A program made the position numbers and the translations under genes. A stretch of DNA of 64,000 bases from Corticium candelabrum (Eukaryota > Porifera > Homoscleromorpha > Homosclerophorida > Plakinidae), in contig NC_085092.1 of the NCBI RefSeq assembly GCF_963422355.1, positions 2,145,966-2,209,965 on the forward strand. The letters are read 5' to 3'. Below the pieces are notes generated by a model that was not told where the DNA came from, ran no database searches, and saw nothing but the letters and a program-made list of their open reading frames with translations. Shown piece after piece: positions 11,402 through 46,419 of the stretch (position 1 is its first letter; each line of letters opens with the position of its first letter).

Positions 11402-11883
11402 CTCTCTGGCACACCTGTGGAGCTCAGAAATAATTTCACACGCAGCCACAACAGATGGATCAGCAGCTTCCAAAAGGGAAGAAAAGAAGATACAGTACAG
11501 CAAAGAAGGCACACTGGTGGAGGTTCTCCTTGCTTGATTCCCTTGGTTTTCAAACATTTTGGACGTTGGGGGAATATGGAGCAAAGTTCTTACCAGATCT
11601 CACTAAGATCATGTGATGAAGATGGAAAGCTGAATTCGATTTAATTTAAAACGTACTGGCGGCAAACACTGTCAAGTACATTACAATGTTGCAATAGTAG
11701 TGTTTTAGCTAAAAAGATTGACAGAATAGTTTGTAATAATGACTCTGTAGATGATAGCTACAAACATCAGATGACTGTTCGTTAGAGTTGTTCTTCTACG
11801 AACACTATGGTTGTTTATCTTGAACTCTTAGTGCTTATGTAGCCTTTCTAACTTAGCGTTGATATTTTCAATTAATGTTCTTT
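11402..11883 (+). pseudogene. LINE C-terminal fragment, longest copy of the array
   Basis: The plus strand reads, across at least two frame changes, AATTDGSAASKREEKKIQ, a PLVFKHFGRWG block, SLRSCDEDGKLNS and TYWRQTLSSTLQCCNSSV. This is the typical end of a LINE reverse transcriptase with a restriction-like endonuclease, where a PLVxExxGxWG segment precedes the last helices. The 3' UTR runs to the GACA tract at 11884. Confidence 0.6.
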
Positions 11884-11970
11884 GACAGACAGATAGACAG
11901 ACAGACAGACAGACAGACCGTGTAATTTTGTATGCTTCAGGACCGTGATGGTTCTGTTGTGTTAGTGTTA

Positions 11971-12590
11971 AGCTGGGTTTACATTAAAGACGTAAGGAGG
12001 TGTTACGTGCTCCTGATGTGCTTTGTGTTTTCTTACGTCCTTACGTGTCTGTTCACATTAAAACGCCAAACGCAAAATGCGGAGACGTAAGGAGACACAA
12101 GTAAATAGACTCAGTTTCTATTCTTGCGTCTCGTGTTTTTTATATCAACCTGACTTGTGGGGTGATAATAGTCCTGTATTTCTAATGGAAGAACGTCTAA
12201 TTGAGAACGTTCGTTTGTATCATTGTATTTTTAAATCGCAGAGACGCAATATCTCTATCAAATTGTGGTAGGCTCCTTGCTGGAACCTCTTGGCAGGAAC
12301 TGGAGCGACTCATTCTCTCTTCCTTTTCCTCCGTTGTCGTTTAAGACACAACGCAAGCGCCAAAATCGAGGTTGCAATCAGCAAAACAGCTTCTTAAAAA
12401 TTTGTAGCGTGCATTAAATTATGTTGTTGAAAGTCACAAAAGGCTAGCGCATTAACCAGAAGACACAAGACGCAAACATAAACGCAGTTTTAATGTGAAC
12501 AGATAAAAGCTGCAAGGAGACGCAAGACGCAAAGGCGCAAGATGCGAACGCAAACACATAAGGCTTTGCGTCTTTAATGTAAACCCAGCT
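11971..12590. mobile_element. 620-bp Harbinger-like foldback MITE
   Basis: Terminal inverted repeats AGCTGGGTTTACATTAAAGACG / CGTCTTTAATGTAAACCCAGCT are perfect over 22 bp and flanked by TTA on both sides, as for PIF/Harbinger elements. Subterminal arms also pair: TGTTCACATTAAAACGC near 12050 with GTTTTAATGTGAACA near 12490. There is no transposase. The element interrupts the 3' UTR of a LINE copy whose end resumes at 12594 and runs into the next CAGA tract. Confidence 0.88.
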
Positions 12591-12660
12591 TTAGGTTGCT
12601 CATGATGTAAACATTCGATTTAAATATGTATTGAGACACACAGACAGACAGACAGACAGA

Positions 12661-13267
12661 CCCCGGATGAAGAGTGGCAGACACACATTTTAGTCTGTTT
12701 GCTCTAGGATCAAGGAGAAGAGTTTTCGAGTCGTCGTCCAAGTCATCATCATTCACGGCTTCGACTGCTAACGCCTTTATGACTCTGTTGGCCATTGGTG
12801 CCCTTTCGGTTTTGATCGTCTGTTTGTTCATCTGCGCAGTCTGCTGTCTACAAGTCATTGTTTGGTACCTCCATCTTCGTGTCTTTGTGACAATATTTCC
12901 TTTGTTTGAGCGTCGTCATCACTGATTATATGCAACTTTACCTCGTGTCAGCGCTAGGCGTCTTCTATGGTTGCTCTGCACGTTGTGATGTCTTCCTCTA
13001 GCCGTGTTGTCTACTTCTTTGTATCAACATTGCCATCATGGATTGTACACAACTTTATCTTGCATCAGCGTCAGGTGTCTTCTATAGTGGCAGTGCAAGT
13101 CATGTTGTCCATCCTTCCATCCGTTACCAAGAAGACAGACAGACATTTTCAGTTTTTAGTCCTTTGTCATTGTAAGACAATGCTAGGGTCAATTGTAGTC
13201 TATCACGTATTGTTGCTTTGTTCAATTTAGCTTGTAATAGTTCTGATTTATGAAAATATATTTCTTT
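12661..13267 (+). repeat. Segment of the CAGA-bounded array with an unrelated body
   Basis: It starts directly after a CAGA tract and ends with the shared LINE 3' end (TAATAGTTCTGATTTATGA then GACA). Its body shows no reverse-transcriptase residues. It contains a degenerate internal duplication of about 75 bp (around 12915-12990 and 13030-13110) and an internal short CAGA run near 13135. It could be a related non-autonomous element using the same 3' end. Confidence 0.4.
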
Positions 13268-13546
13268 GACAGACAGACAGGCAGACAGACAAACAGACTG
13301 GTGGTGGTGTTTTTCTGTAACATTACAGCAATGCCATGTAAGTGTATGTAATGCAAAAAATTATCAAGACTGAGACAATCTAAGAAGATGCCCCTAAACA
13401 AACACTTTCTTCAGCTGTTTGGTTGTTAGAAGTGACTATATTACACTGTATAGTGGTACATTTTTTAGGCTGAGCTAGATGTTTGGTTTCAGTTGTTGCT
13501 TTACTAAAGTGTGCTTACTGTGTAATAGTTCTAATTTATGATACTA

Positions 13547-13915
13547 CAGTCGTGTGTCACTTATCTGATGTTCACCTATCCAACACACCAGTTAATCGAC
13601 AGGTCAAGCTTGTCACGTGGGTGATCACGTGACTGGTCAGCTGCATATGTGTACAGTACATGTACATCCACGTGCATGCCAGTTGTTTCTTGAAACAATT
13701 TTGAGAGTGAGTTCAAGCGTTTCTTCTCGTTGTATTCTACATTCATCTACATCTACATTCATTCTACATCTACATTCAGTACATGTATACCTAATGTGGA
13801 AAATGCCGTCTAATGTGAACAATAGTTGAGTTCATAACAGCTTCAGTTATCCAACATTTTCACTTATCCAACAGGGGTCCGGTCCCAAGGAGGTCGGATA
13901 AGTGACACGAGACTA
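13547..13915. mobile_element. Pogo/Tigger-like MITE, TA target duplication
   Basis: The left end CAGTCGTGTGTCACTTATC and right end GATAAGTGACACGAGACTA are imperfect inverted repeats flanked by TA. The inner GTCCGGTCCCAAGGAGGTCGG next to the right end is typical of Tigger-type ends. It is inserted in the last bases of a LINE 3' UTR; removing it restores the shared 3' end leading into GACA. Confidence 0.75.
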
Positions 13916-15108
13916 TATATGGCATTGACAGACAAACAGGCAGACAAGCAGAGACAGACACACAAACATCCGGAAAGCGAGAAGAGAGAAAGCAAGCTAA
14001 ATACAATAATGAAAGCTGCAAGGGGGAAACTCTATAAAAATGATTCCATTACTTATGAAGCATTTTGGTAGATGGGGGGGGGGATGAAACCAGAACTTTC
14101 TTCAACATCTAGGCAAATGATCAGTAGATGAAGTTGGCAGACCTAACATTGGCAAGTTCATGGATTTTAGGAGGAAGAGATTTCCATACAACTGCAGAAA
14201 TGTAATGCAAATGTTATATTATTATAAGAAAACTGTCATTGCTTGAGACTGAAAGAGTGAGTGCTGACCCATTTAGCAACCGGTTTTTCAGTCATTGACT
14301 GGAGGAGGACTTTAGTTTTTTTAGTTTAGGTTAGGTTTCATTAGTGGTTGTGTTTTATCTTAGCTTGAGATAGTATTGTTTTTAGCTTACTTGTTAGTCG
14401 TGGACTCATAAATTTTGTGATTTAGCAGCAGTGTATGATAGTTTGATGTTAATATATAAAACAGAAACAGACAGACAGACAGACAGACAGAGCATTTTGG
14501 CCATTGGGGAGAACGAGCCACCAGATACCTACAGGAATTATCAACCAGGTTGACGAATGATGATGGGAATAAGAATGCTAAAGAATTCATGTGTTACTGG
14601 AGAAAACGATTCTTAACAGCGCTACAATGTTGCAATGCTAAGATTATTGCAAGGAAAGTACCATGCCTTTTATCTATGAGTTCTAGAAATGTAAAGAACT
14701 ATCATACTCAGTTTTGCGTACATTAGTTTGTGAGGTGTATTGACCCTATTGGGTCTCTGGAAGATTTTAAATAGCTTTGGTTGTAATAGTATTCATTTAT
14801 GAAAATATATGAAAAAGACAGACAGACAGACAGACAGACTGCCAGAAGATCAAGAGACATTGAAGGCTATACAAATGAAGCTGACTTTAGAGGTTTTTGG
14901 AGGAAAAATTCTCAATAATATTACAACGATGTAACATTAAAGTCATCCTCCACAAGCTGACATGTGTCTTCCCTGGAGAAGTAGATGAGAACAGACACAA
15001 TAGAGACTATCAAAGCAGTTTGCATTAAACTAAAGTTGAACTCAGTAGATTGCTTGTATTTAGTGTTAGAAATGTAACATAGTTTGTGTTTCAATAAATG
15101 AGATTAGC

Positions 15109-15152
<44 letters not shown>

Positions 15153-15494
15153 TGAGGGCTTTGCATGTAGTATAGCTGCTTTTAGAGATTTTAGAGTCAT
15201 TAATTCCTTCAAGTTTTGTTTTGAGTTTAGTTTATTAGTAGTGCACAAACACTGATAGTAGTTGGACAGACAGACTGACAAACAGACAGACAGCACTGTA
15301 AGATACATATTAAAGTTAGAATGAAGCTCACATCGAGTACAGAAGCAAACATCAAGTACCAGAAAGGCTACTGTTATAGCAATAAAATGTAAGTATGCTA
15401 ATACAGAAAGGAATAATGTAAAAAGCTGAATGGATAAAACAGATAGATTGTTTGCAATGCACACATTAGTAGAAGTACTATAACGAATTCATTG

Positions 15495-15496
15495 CG

Positions 15497-15560
<64 letters not shown>
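15495..15560. repeat. (GC)n(AC)n microsatellite
   Basis: A short GCGCGC run continues into about 28 AC units. It lies between the LINE array and the last visible TDH exon. Confidence 0.95.
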
Positions 15561-15564
<4 letters not shown>

Positions 15565-15657
15565 CAAACTGACACTTAGTCACAACATATAACACAACTA
15601 GCTACACAAGATAACACCAATGACACATCCATACTATACATAAGATAAGAGACATAC

Positions 15658-38690
<23,033 letters not shown>

Positions 38691-39459
38691 CTGCAACACA
38701 TTAGAACAAGCTTACATGTAGCCTGTTTCTATAAACATATTCCTAAAAGACTCAAATGCCCTTTCTCCTTGACAATTGTCACTATGACTGTTCAGTAAGT
38801 TAATTCAGACATACATACATAGACACACAGTATGCAAGTGTCCATGTAAACTTGAAATACATTAGTAGCTTACACATGGAAATCTTATACTAAGTCTGAA
38901 TTTCAAGATACACCCATGCACAATTTGACTAAATGACTCATCACTTAAGACTCATGCACACAAATTCTACCTGATGACATGAGGGAACCACAATGTAACG
39001 GTTAGAGTTTGCATGATGGTGTAATACATTTTCTGGAGGTCATAGTATTAAGTGCTGTAATACATTTCCTGGAGGTCATAGCATTAATTAAGTGCAAACG
39101 TTTTTTATACCAATCAGAAAAACATTTTAATACAGTACAACCTGTTGTGTGCATGCAATGACCCAACCAAATTGTACACAAACTTGAAATAATGCATCAA
39201 TTCCTCTCATGTGTGTATGATTACGAACCCCACACATATTTAAATTTTGTACAAATTGTTCACATTAAATTGTACAAATTTTGTACAATTTAATGTGAAC
39301 AAATTCCAATGCCCAGTGTACTCAGCATGCAAGTACATAATTAATCAAAGAGGTCTAAACCTAATCACCATTTATGCATCCAAGTATGCAACCTTTTTCA
39401 GCACCAAAGTCAGGATACGTTGCTTTGTACAAATTGACTTATAGGACCTAAACCTATTA
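38691..39459. other. No gene; small duplication and a perfect hairpin
   Basis: A 36-bp tandem duplication (GTAATACATTTTCTGGAGGT...) lies at 39021-39090. A perfect 23-bp inverted repeat with a 1-bp loop lies at 39256-39302 (arms TTGTTCACATTAAATTGTAC AAA). The upstream TDH exon with the NAD-binding loop was not found here. Confidence 0.6.
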
Positions 39460-39836
39460 AGCCTTGTTCATATGTTCGGCATCACACCGTGCCCTTGAAG
39501 TTAAGTACAGTAGCAGTAGAAGAAGTAGTGGTGTCCTACCACACTTTCATCCAATCATAGACAACATCTGCCACCCAAACAATACGAACAAGCAGCTGAT
39601 CAAGTCGATGCTATACCTTTGTGTTAACCTGTTGATATGTTGACAACACCAAACCAACAGTACAGGAAAAAGAAATTGTTGTCTATCTATAGTAAAGTAA
39701 GAATGAACAGGTGCTTAAGCTTCAGACAGCATGTTAAGATAACGTGCAATATCTCAAATATTAATGACTTCTCTATAGGTTAGAGGCAGCAGGGACCACT
39801 AAGCTCAGCCTCAGTAAGGGCATTGTGAACTAGGCT
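39460..39836. mobile_element. 377-bp Harbinger-like MITE
   Basis: Ends AGCCTTGTTCATATG and, inverted, AGCCTAGTTCACAATG are flanked by TTA on both sides. There is no coding capacity. The right end is close to that of the element ending at 47934. Downstream to about 39965 repeated GATGTTGACAT/ATGTCAACATC motifs form a small self-complementary stretch. Confidence 0.6.
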
Positions 39837-39965
39837 TTAAGATTGATTTATAATATTGACATCAACATGATGTCATCGATGTTAATGTTACATCTGACCA
39901 TAATGTCAACATCAATATGCCAACATCACTGACGTCAGCGTTATGATGTTGACATTAATGATTCC

Positions 39966-42119
39966 AGCATTCAGCAACCTGAAGTACTAAATGCCAACCA
40001 CGAGCATGTGGGCATTCTCAACCAATCAGTAGCACATACCCAGAATCAAGGTAAGCATATCCAGGACAGGGGCATACTATGCCATGAGCTACAGCCCTCT
40101 CAGATTTGTGGACGTTTCACTTTTGAAATCTACTAGCAGCTAGTATTTTGTGTTTGGACAAACTTCTAGTGTGTGCAGTGCACATACCCAACAGTCTAGT
40201 CAAAACGCAGCATGTTCTCAAGAGTCTGGATGTTGAGGCTAGAGTATACTCTGATCTCTGATCTCATATGGATGTGCTAAGCATTAATTTTTGTAACCAA
40301 AATACAGTGTCACTGAGCGTATTGTTCTTGCCCTTTTTTGTCTCATCGACAACCCGAAGTCTAAGTACTTGACAATACTCCCAGTAAGGTTCATGGCCAG
40401 TACATGGAGCAACGTCACCACAATATTCTAGTAAATTCAGTAGGTTTAGTTGTTTACTTCATTAAATTGCAACCAACAATCTCTATGCTTTGTGCTACTC
40501 TGTGACAACTTTTTGTCTTTCAGTCACGTTTATATATCTGCAGCTTAGTAGATAAGCCAGTTAAGGAGCGTAGCGTGGTTGTACAATTTGTGAATTTTAA
40601 ATACGTAATTAATCAAATATCAGAATACCAAGGCTTCACTGTGAGTCACATGTCCATGCAATATGAATTTGAATATAGTAAATTTGTAATATGAATTTAA
40701 TTAATTAATCAGCCAGTAACGCTCATAACATCTCCATTCAATTTCTTGTATAGTATGAAGTAAATATATACAGTATTAGCTAAACACAAGCATACAGTCT
40801 ACCTACCTACCAATAGCAAAAAGCATTATGAATGCTTGTATGCAGATGTTTGCCTCGTCTTGTCTTTCGTCAATTCTTCCAGGGGACATGCATACACTAG
40901 TCAGTCTTATGTTCATCAAACTACATCTTTCAACGAGGTGTTTGCACATGCAGGAACATAGCTAACAATATGTATACTATAGGTCTGGGTATACATGTAT
41001 GTATATGTAGTGTGTGAATAAGTACAAATGCAGCGGCGGATCCAGGGTGCCTGGGGTGCCTAGGCACCACCTTTTGTCAAGTCGTGAGTAAGAACCAAAG
41101 CGGTAAGTTCTGGTAAGAATCTTTCTTACTTAACCTAGTTAGAAAACTGTTGTGCTGAACAGCAAACTGAGACAACAACGATTTCTATGGAACCTATCAA
41201 ACAACGTGACAAAAATTATGTTCCTGACATTCTTACTCTAGTAAAGATCGTTTGTAACCAGTTGCTCCTATAGGCCCGTTAGCCCAGTATCAGTGACCTA
41301 AAATCTTAACATCTTAAAACTTACCTAAAGTCTACAATGGGCCAAAGAAGACTTAATGGACTTGCACTACATGCACTTAAACTATAAAACTGACATCGAT
41401 TATGATGCAACCTTGAATACATTTGTTAGCAAACAACTTCTCAGAATGTCTTCTTTCAACATACTAGACATAATTAATCACGTATGTCTCATGTTCCTCA
41501 TGAGTACACATATAATATACCATGATACTACGTTGCAGATATTAAATTCATCTGGTAATGAAACATTAATGTATACTATGGTAATCACCCACATTTAGTG
41601 AAACTTTGCTAAATTCTCCAAGCATTTTAGTTGGCACCATCCTTTTTCTAGTCTGGATTCATCGCTGATTGAACGAATCAGTCAATTGAAGCCAATAAAA
41701 AGTGGGTGTCTCCTGTAGCATCATAAAATCTAGTCCCCCAATCCTAGAGATCATGTTATGCCCTGGCCAGATTTGATGTTGTACGATATATGGGACCACT
41801 ACATAAGCAGTGGGGATAGAGTTCTGTATTCTATACAGAAATTTTTGAAACATGACTGTTTGTATAATAAGAGGTTGGTGTAGTCAATTCGCAGTTCAAA
41901 ACAAGTTAGAGAAGAGTCAATACAATTGATGAATTCGTAGAGAAGTTCTGTATAAGTGGATATATCATAGGATGATTTCAAGTAGCATACACATATTGTC
42001 TCACAATGCGATAAGCAAATGAACATACGTTGCTCCCCTTTGTATATTTGTGATTGCAAATAATTATTAATGTATTGGATTCGTCAATCAATCCCAAAAT
42101 ACGCTTCATTCTGCTGCAA
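39966..42119. other. No gene; possible hAT-type non-autonomous element 41031-41667
   Basis: CAGCGGCGGATCCAG at 41031 and its imperfect inverse CTGGATTCATCGCTG ending 41667 could be the ends of a 637-bp non-autonomous hAT element, but flanking duplications do not match. No coding region is recognised in the rest. Confidence 0.35.
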
Positions 42120-45100
42120 ATTTAAGCCCCCCACTTTAGAAAGCCATGGTATGCCTCTGTAGAGGTAGTAGCTGTGAAATTGTCATCTCTTTGGCAAATT
42201 CTGTACAAAGTTACTATCCCGATCATGCATTTGCAGTTCTTGCAACAGTTGGTAAATTGCTTTCCTGCCAATATTGTTGAGAGTGCCACAGCAGCATAAA
42301 ACAGAAGACAGTGGAAGAGGAAACATCGGAATGACGAGCCATGTCTGAATCGCAATTACAAATTCATGCGAAGGAATGGTGAGGCCTAGATTGGGGTTGG
42401 GTAATGCCCGCAACCAAGCCACCGCATGGGTCTCAGACGAGCTTTATCTCTTAATTAAACTTCCATTTTTCATCAAGAAGTTGAAAACATTGTAATGTAT
42501 CTGTTTCTGAATATTCTGCTGAGAAGCTGTCTTGAGATCTAAAGTGAAAATTGCAGGTAATTTCTCTCCAAGAATACTGTACGCTTCACTTTTGCCTTAA
42601 ACTTGAAAATCAGAACAAAATACCTCTTCAGCAAATTCGGTGTTCAAATTGCCTGCCTTTCTTAAAAGACTCTGAATCAACTTTTGGGTGGTATTGCAAC
42701 ATCCTATGAAAGCAGCCGCTGATGAGGTTAGTATTTCTCTGAGACTAAGACCTCCTGTGCAAACTGGTAATGTCACTTGGAGCCATGCGGAATCTGGAGT
42801 GGAGGAGCAAGTGATTAGTTCAAGAGAATGTCTCAAACCTCTGTCAAAACAAGAAACTCACTGTCTGTCAGACAAATCGCTACAGTCCGCAAAAGGTGAT
42901 TGACCTTACAAACACTCAAGCAACTGCGCAAAAGACGTAATTTAACTTGGGGGTCGTCTATGTTGTTGAGATGTGATTGAATATTGATGGCTTTGTCTAT
43001 CTGCTTAGCGACCATATTTTGAAAGAAAATACCCGACTTTTAGACTGGTGAACCAAGCAATTCCAATCCATCCATAAGCCTATGAATTTCAGTAGAAAAT
43101 TGAGGAAACGTATTGTTGCCTGATGGCCAATAAATCTCGCATTTATCCAGATTGATGTGAAGACCGAATTGGGGACCTTTTGCTAAGTACTATTCTAATA
43201 GAGAAGAGATGCAATCTCGATCAACAACAAATGAGCCATCACCCAGGTACCAGAGTTGCAGATCTATGCCAGGGACATTGCTGATGTTGTCCAGAAATTC
43301 TCGTACAGTCAAACCTCGCTAAAGTCTGTCTCAGCTAACTTCAACCCCAGAAGCAACTTGTGGGAGGGAATTTTGTACCTAGATTAGGACATAGTACACT
43401 GAGAGCGTTATCAGTTTACCGTGCCAATAGCATGACTGCATTTCTACAGACTACATGGAAGTAGAAACCACCACCACATTGACTACATGACACACTGATG
43501 GTCTAGGGTCAAAGAATTGCAGATATTTTACTCTGTAGAAGAATGTTTGTCCAAGCTTTTGACCCATTTAGACTATTATCAATAACATTACCAGCTAGGT
43601 TTACAGTTGTTACCCCCTCAGATAGCTAAACATTTCAAAGTGTTATTACCTCTAATTATATACGGACTGTCCATTGGTCAGCTCCTTGATGCAATAATTA
43701 ATATACAGGAAATTACCAGGATATCTATCTGACAAGAATGGCACCCCAACGAGAGCTTCAAAATGATGTCAGTAGCACGTTGCTGCGGCTTTCCTAATGA
43801 GAGTTATTGCAATTTTTCTAGGGTTGAAGTTAGCTGGAACAGACTTTAATCCAAATTACCTTTGGCGCCCTCCCTGCCTTGCACACCCAGATCCTATTGG
43901 GCAGCCTGATCCGGGTTGCAGTAATCTAGTTTTCAGCAAACGCGCGTATCTGACTATTTGAAATCTTGACTGTCACATTATTTAGAAGTACATGTAGTCG
44001 TTGCAGCTGTGTCCTTTACCACAAACATGACATATGTGTAGAGATACATTCATGCGCCAGAGATCTGGGTGTTCGAGGCAAGGTCTGGACCTCCGAAGGC
44101 TACACGTTTTTAATCCAAACAACTTCACTAATCTGGACAGGGCTTGGCATGGGGCTGTTCGGATTAGCGACGTTTGACTGTAATACCATGGAAAATAGCA
44201 TTGGACCTAGTGAGTCTCCTTATTGAGCACCAGCAGTTGATAGGAGGCAATGTTTGCCGAACCGAAGTTCTCCTGGTGAACTATAGCACCACTGCACCCA
44301 TGCAAATAACTCTGGAAATTCTTCACGTAATCATGGGAGAATTTTTCACGGTGACATTCATTAAATGCATTCCGCATAACAAATTGAAACAGCATAGATT
44401 TTCCCTCGTGCTATTGGTAGTGATGTAAGACTTCAAAGTGTGAATAGCGGCCTCCAATCCACCACTTACCCCTACTCCAACTTGACCATAAGGTAAGAAT
44501 ACTTCTTGTAAACAAGGTTTGACTGCTGTACAGCAGATCCGACTGACTAGACGTCTAATCACTTCTCCAACTGCAATCGGACGTATCCCTCCAGATTTCT
44601 TATTCAAGGCAGTCAGTGGTGCACATGACAGCCAAAGAGAAAGGCATTACATCCACTTTCCCTGATAGTAACAGTGAAACAGAACGTGTAAGATTATCTA
44701 AACATGCCTGTGCATCTGATGTACTTGACTTCTAATGGCATCCAAAAGATGCTGTGCTCGCAACTGAGAAAAGCCTAGCCTGGTCTGGATCCTGCTAGAA
44801 ATGCTTCCATTGCAGATAGAACAGCTTGACTATCCACGATGAGTGGAAATGCAATTTCATCAGACCTGTCTGGTAGGAATGATGTGAGTGATGAGTCTCT
44901 AACTCCAAAAGAGCAATTGGATCATCTCAAGAAGTGCATCCCATGGACCCAGTGTTTTCAATGTATCTCCAAAACGACCTTCTCTTGCAAGCTGAAGTGA
45001 GCGACAAGCATTGAAAGAAGTAGGACTGTCTGATGTCCTATGTATATCTGATCTATTACTCTCCACTTTGGCTTCTTTACATAAAGCTAACAAGTCTCCT

Positions 45101-45330
45101 TGCTGCTAGCGTTCGAAGGTGTAAAAGACAACGTCTCCTTCACCACATAGTATTTCTTCTTGCCACAACTAGGTGTACATAGCACAGCTTTTGGAAACAT
45201 GTGGAGACAAACAAATCCCCATAAACCATCCTTACATGCATGCTGTAGTTCTTTAGCAAGAATCTGAGCCAACGGTCTTACAGATTTTGGTATGTGAAGC
45301 AGTTTGTACAGAAAGAGTTGAAATTTCATT
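42120..45330 (-). pseudogene. Non-LTR retrotransposon (LINE), decayed
   Basis: Minus-strand blocks in order: 45087-45329 and 44899-45093 (SVRPLAQILAKELQHACKDG; FNACRSLQLAREGRFGDTLK), the N-terminal region of RTs of this type. 44323-44607 has NKKSGGIRPIAVGEVIRRLV and QVGVGVSGGLEAAIH, RT fingers. 43030-43310 has LQLWYLGDGSFV, FGLHINLDKCEIYWPSG and GLELLGSPV, the palm; the YLDD box has become YLGD, losing a catalytic Asp. 42597-43015 has LPVCTGGLSLREILTSSAAA, and 42183-42422 has AWLRALPNPNLGLTI. Stops and frameshifts are many, and the extreme C-terminus and tail are not seen. The domain pattern resembles LINEs with a C-terminal restriction-like endonuclease, possibly the same clade as the array at 11-15 kb. 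Confidence 0.72.
43308..43852. mobile_element. Pogo-like MITE inserted in the LINE
   Basis: The left end CAGTCAAACCTCGCTAAAGT continuing CTGTCTCAGCTAACTTCAAC has an inverted partner GTTGAAGTTAGCTGGAACAG ACTTTAAT at the right, although the extreme right end is degraded. It separates the palm block from the fingers block of the LINE. TA precedes the left end. Confidence 0.6.
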
Positions 45331-45568
45331 CACAGTAGCATAAAAGCAATGTGATTCATCGCCTGCTGGTCTCGAAAGAGAAGCTGCAATCCCTTCTCAC
45401 ACTGTGTACACGCCAGATATATCTGAAAGATTCCATTTTCCATTGACAAGATCATCCACTACTTCTTCAACTTGTTCCATGACTACTGGCAAATTGCTAA
45501 TTGAAGAAGTGTCTTGGTGTAAACATTCTTTTGATAACTCGTTCTGTAAGTCCAAAGAATTAAAGTAA

Positions 45569-46095
45569 AGCCTGATTCACATTGAGCACGTAACGTAACT
45601 TAACATAAGGTGACCTTACGTTATGAAAGATCATTCACACTGGCAAATTTTGTTGTCATAACTTATTGTATTGATTGTGGTAACATAACGTAAGATGTTG
45701 AGATGGATTCAATTTTTCCCGGTTGACGTAAGGAATTATCCAATCGTCGAGCAGTACGTGGGTGTCTCTCCTGAGCATGCGCATTTTCACAGCATTGACT
45801 AGAGCGTGGTATTCCCCACAGCCTGCCTGCGTGGAAAATCTTTCTAATCCACATTCTCTTTCCTTGTACTTTTCTCCTTTGACTCCGAGACAGAAGAAGC
45901 TGTAAGATATGACGTTTCCTCTGCTTTGTGATGGAAGCTTTTAAACGTGACATCATGTGAGGGACACTGAACGTATGCAAAGAGCTCAATGTGAATGCTA
46001 TATAATGTCATGTTACGTTACGCTACGTTACATACATTGCCCTACATTGACAAAATACGTTACTTACTACATTAATTGCTCGTGTGAATCAGGCT
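45569..46095. mobile_element. 527-bp TAACGTAAC-rich MITE
   Basis: Ends AGCCTGATTCACATTGAGCA and the inverse AGCCTGATTCACACGAGCAA. Subterminal ACGTAACGTAAC / GTTACGTTACGCTACGTTAC arms pair. Flanks are TAA on the left and CAA on the right, so a Harbinger-type target with one change is possible. No coding capacity is seen. Confidence 0.72.
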
Positions 46096-46419
46096 CAAGT
46101 ATCGGGGAAAATTGTGGTTGTTTTCAAAGTTACATATTTGATCTTAGGAACAAAGAACTTCTCTTTGTTGCTTGACGGTAACATCCCCTTTCTGTTGGAT
46201 CTTGCTCCTGATGTGCTCACTTCTTCATCAACTGTTGGCTCACTTACTATTGATTCTTCGTTCTCACGGGTCTCTTGCACCGACTGCGTGATTTCCTTCA
46301 TCAATTTTAAATGTCTTTGTGGGTTCAAATCCCACTCCTGACACCATGTACCATTGTAAATGACTTGATTGAATTAATACAACAGAGTATAACACAATAA
46401 GAAGCAACGCACTACCTAA

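Larger units (their letters stand above)
11402..15292 (+). repeat. Head-to-tail array of LINE 3' ends bounded by (CAGA)n
   Basis: At least seven plus-strand segments lie between successive CAGA/GACA tracts (11884-11921, 12640-12660, 13268-13296, 13926-13960, 14466-14491, 14815-14840, 15106-15150, 15264-15292). Several encode the same reverse-transcriptase C-terminus: TYWRQTLSSTLQCCN at about 11660, EEEISIQLQKCN near 14170, CYWRKRFLTALQCCNAKI near 14600, and FSIILQRCNIKVI near 14910. Each then has a 3' UTR with a shared end (TAATAGTtcTgATTTATGA) running into the next GACA tract. All copies are 5'-truncated and in the same orientation. The C-terminal block with FGxWG followed by CCN resembles LINEs carrying a restriction-like endonuclease (R4/HERO type), but that class assignment is inference. 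Confidence 0.7.

Noticed and set aside
12674-12925. Hydrophobic plus-strand frame and acidic minus-strand frame in the CAGA array
   Set aside because: Short, no homology recognised, and located inside repeat sequence; neither strand shows splice sites or other support.
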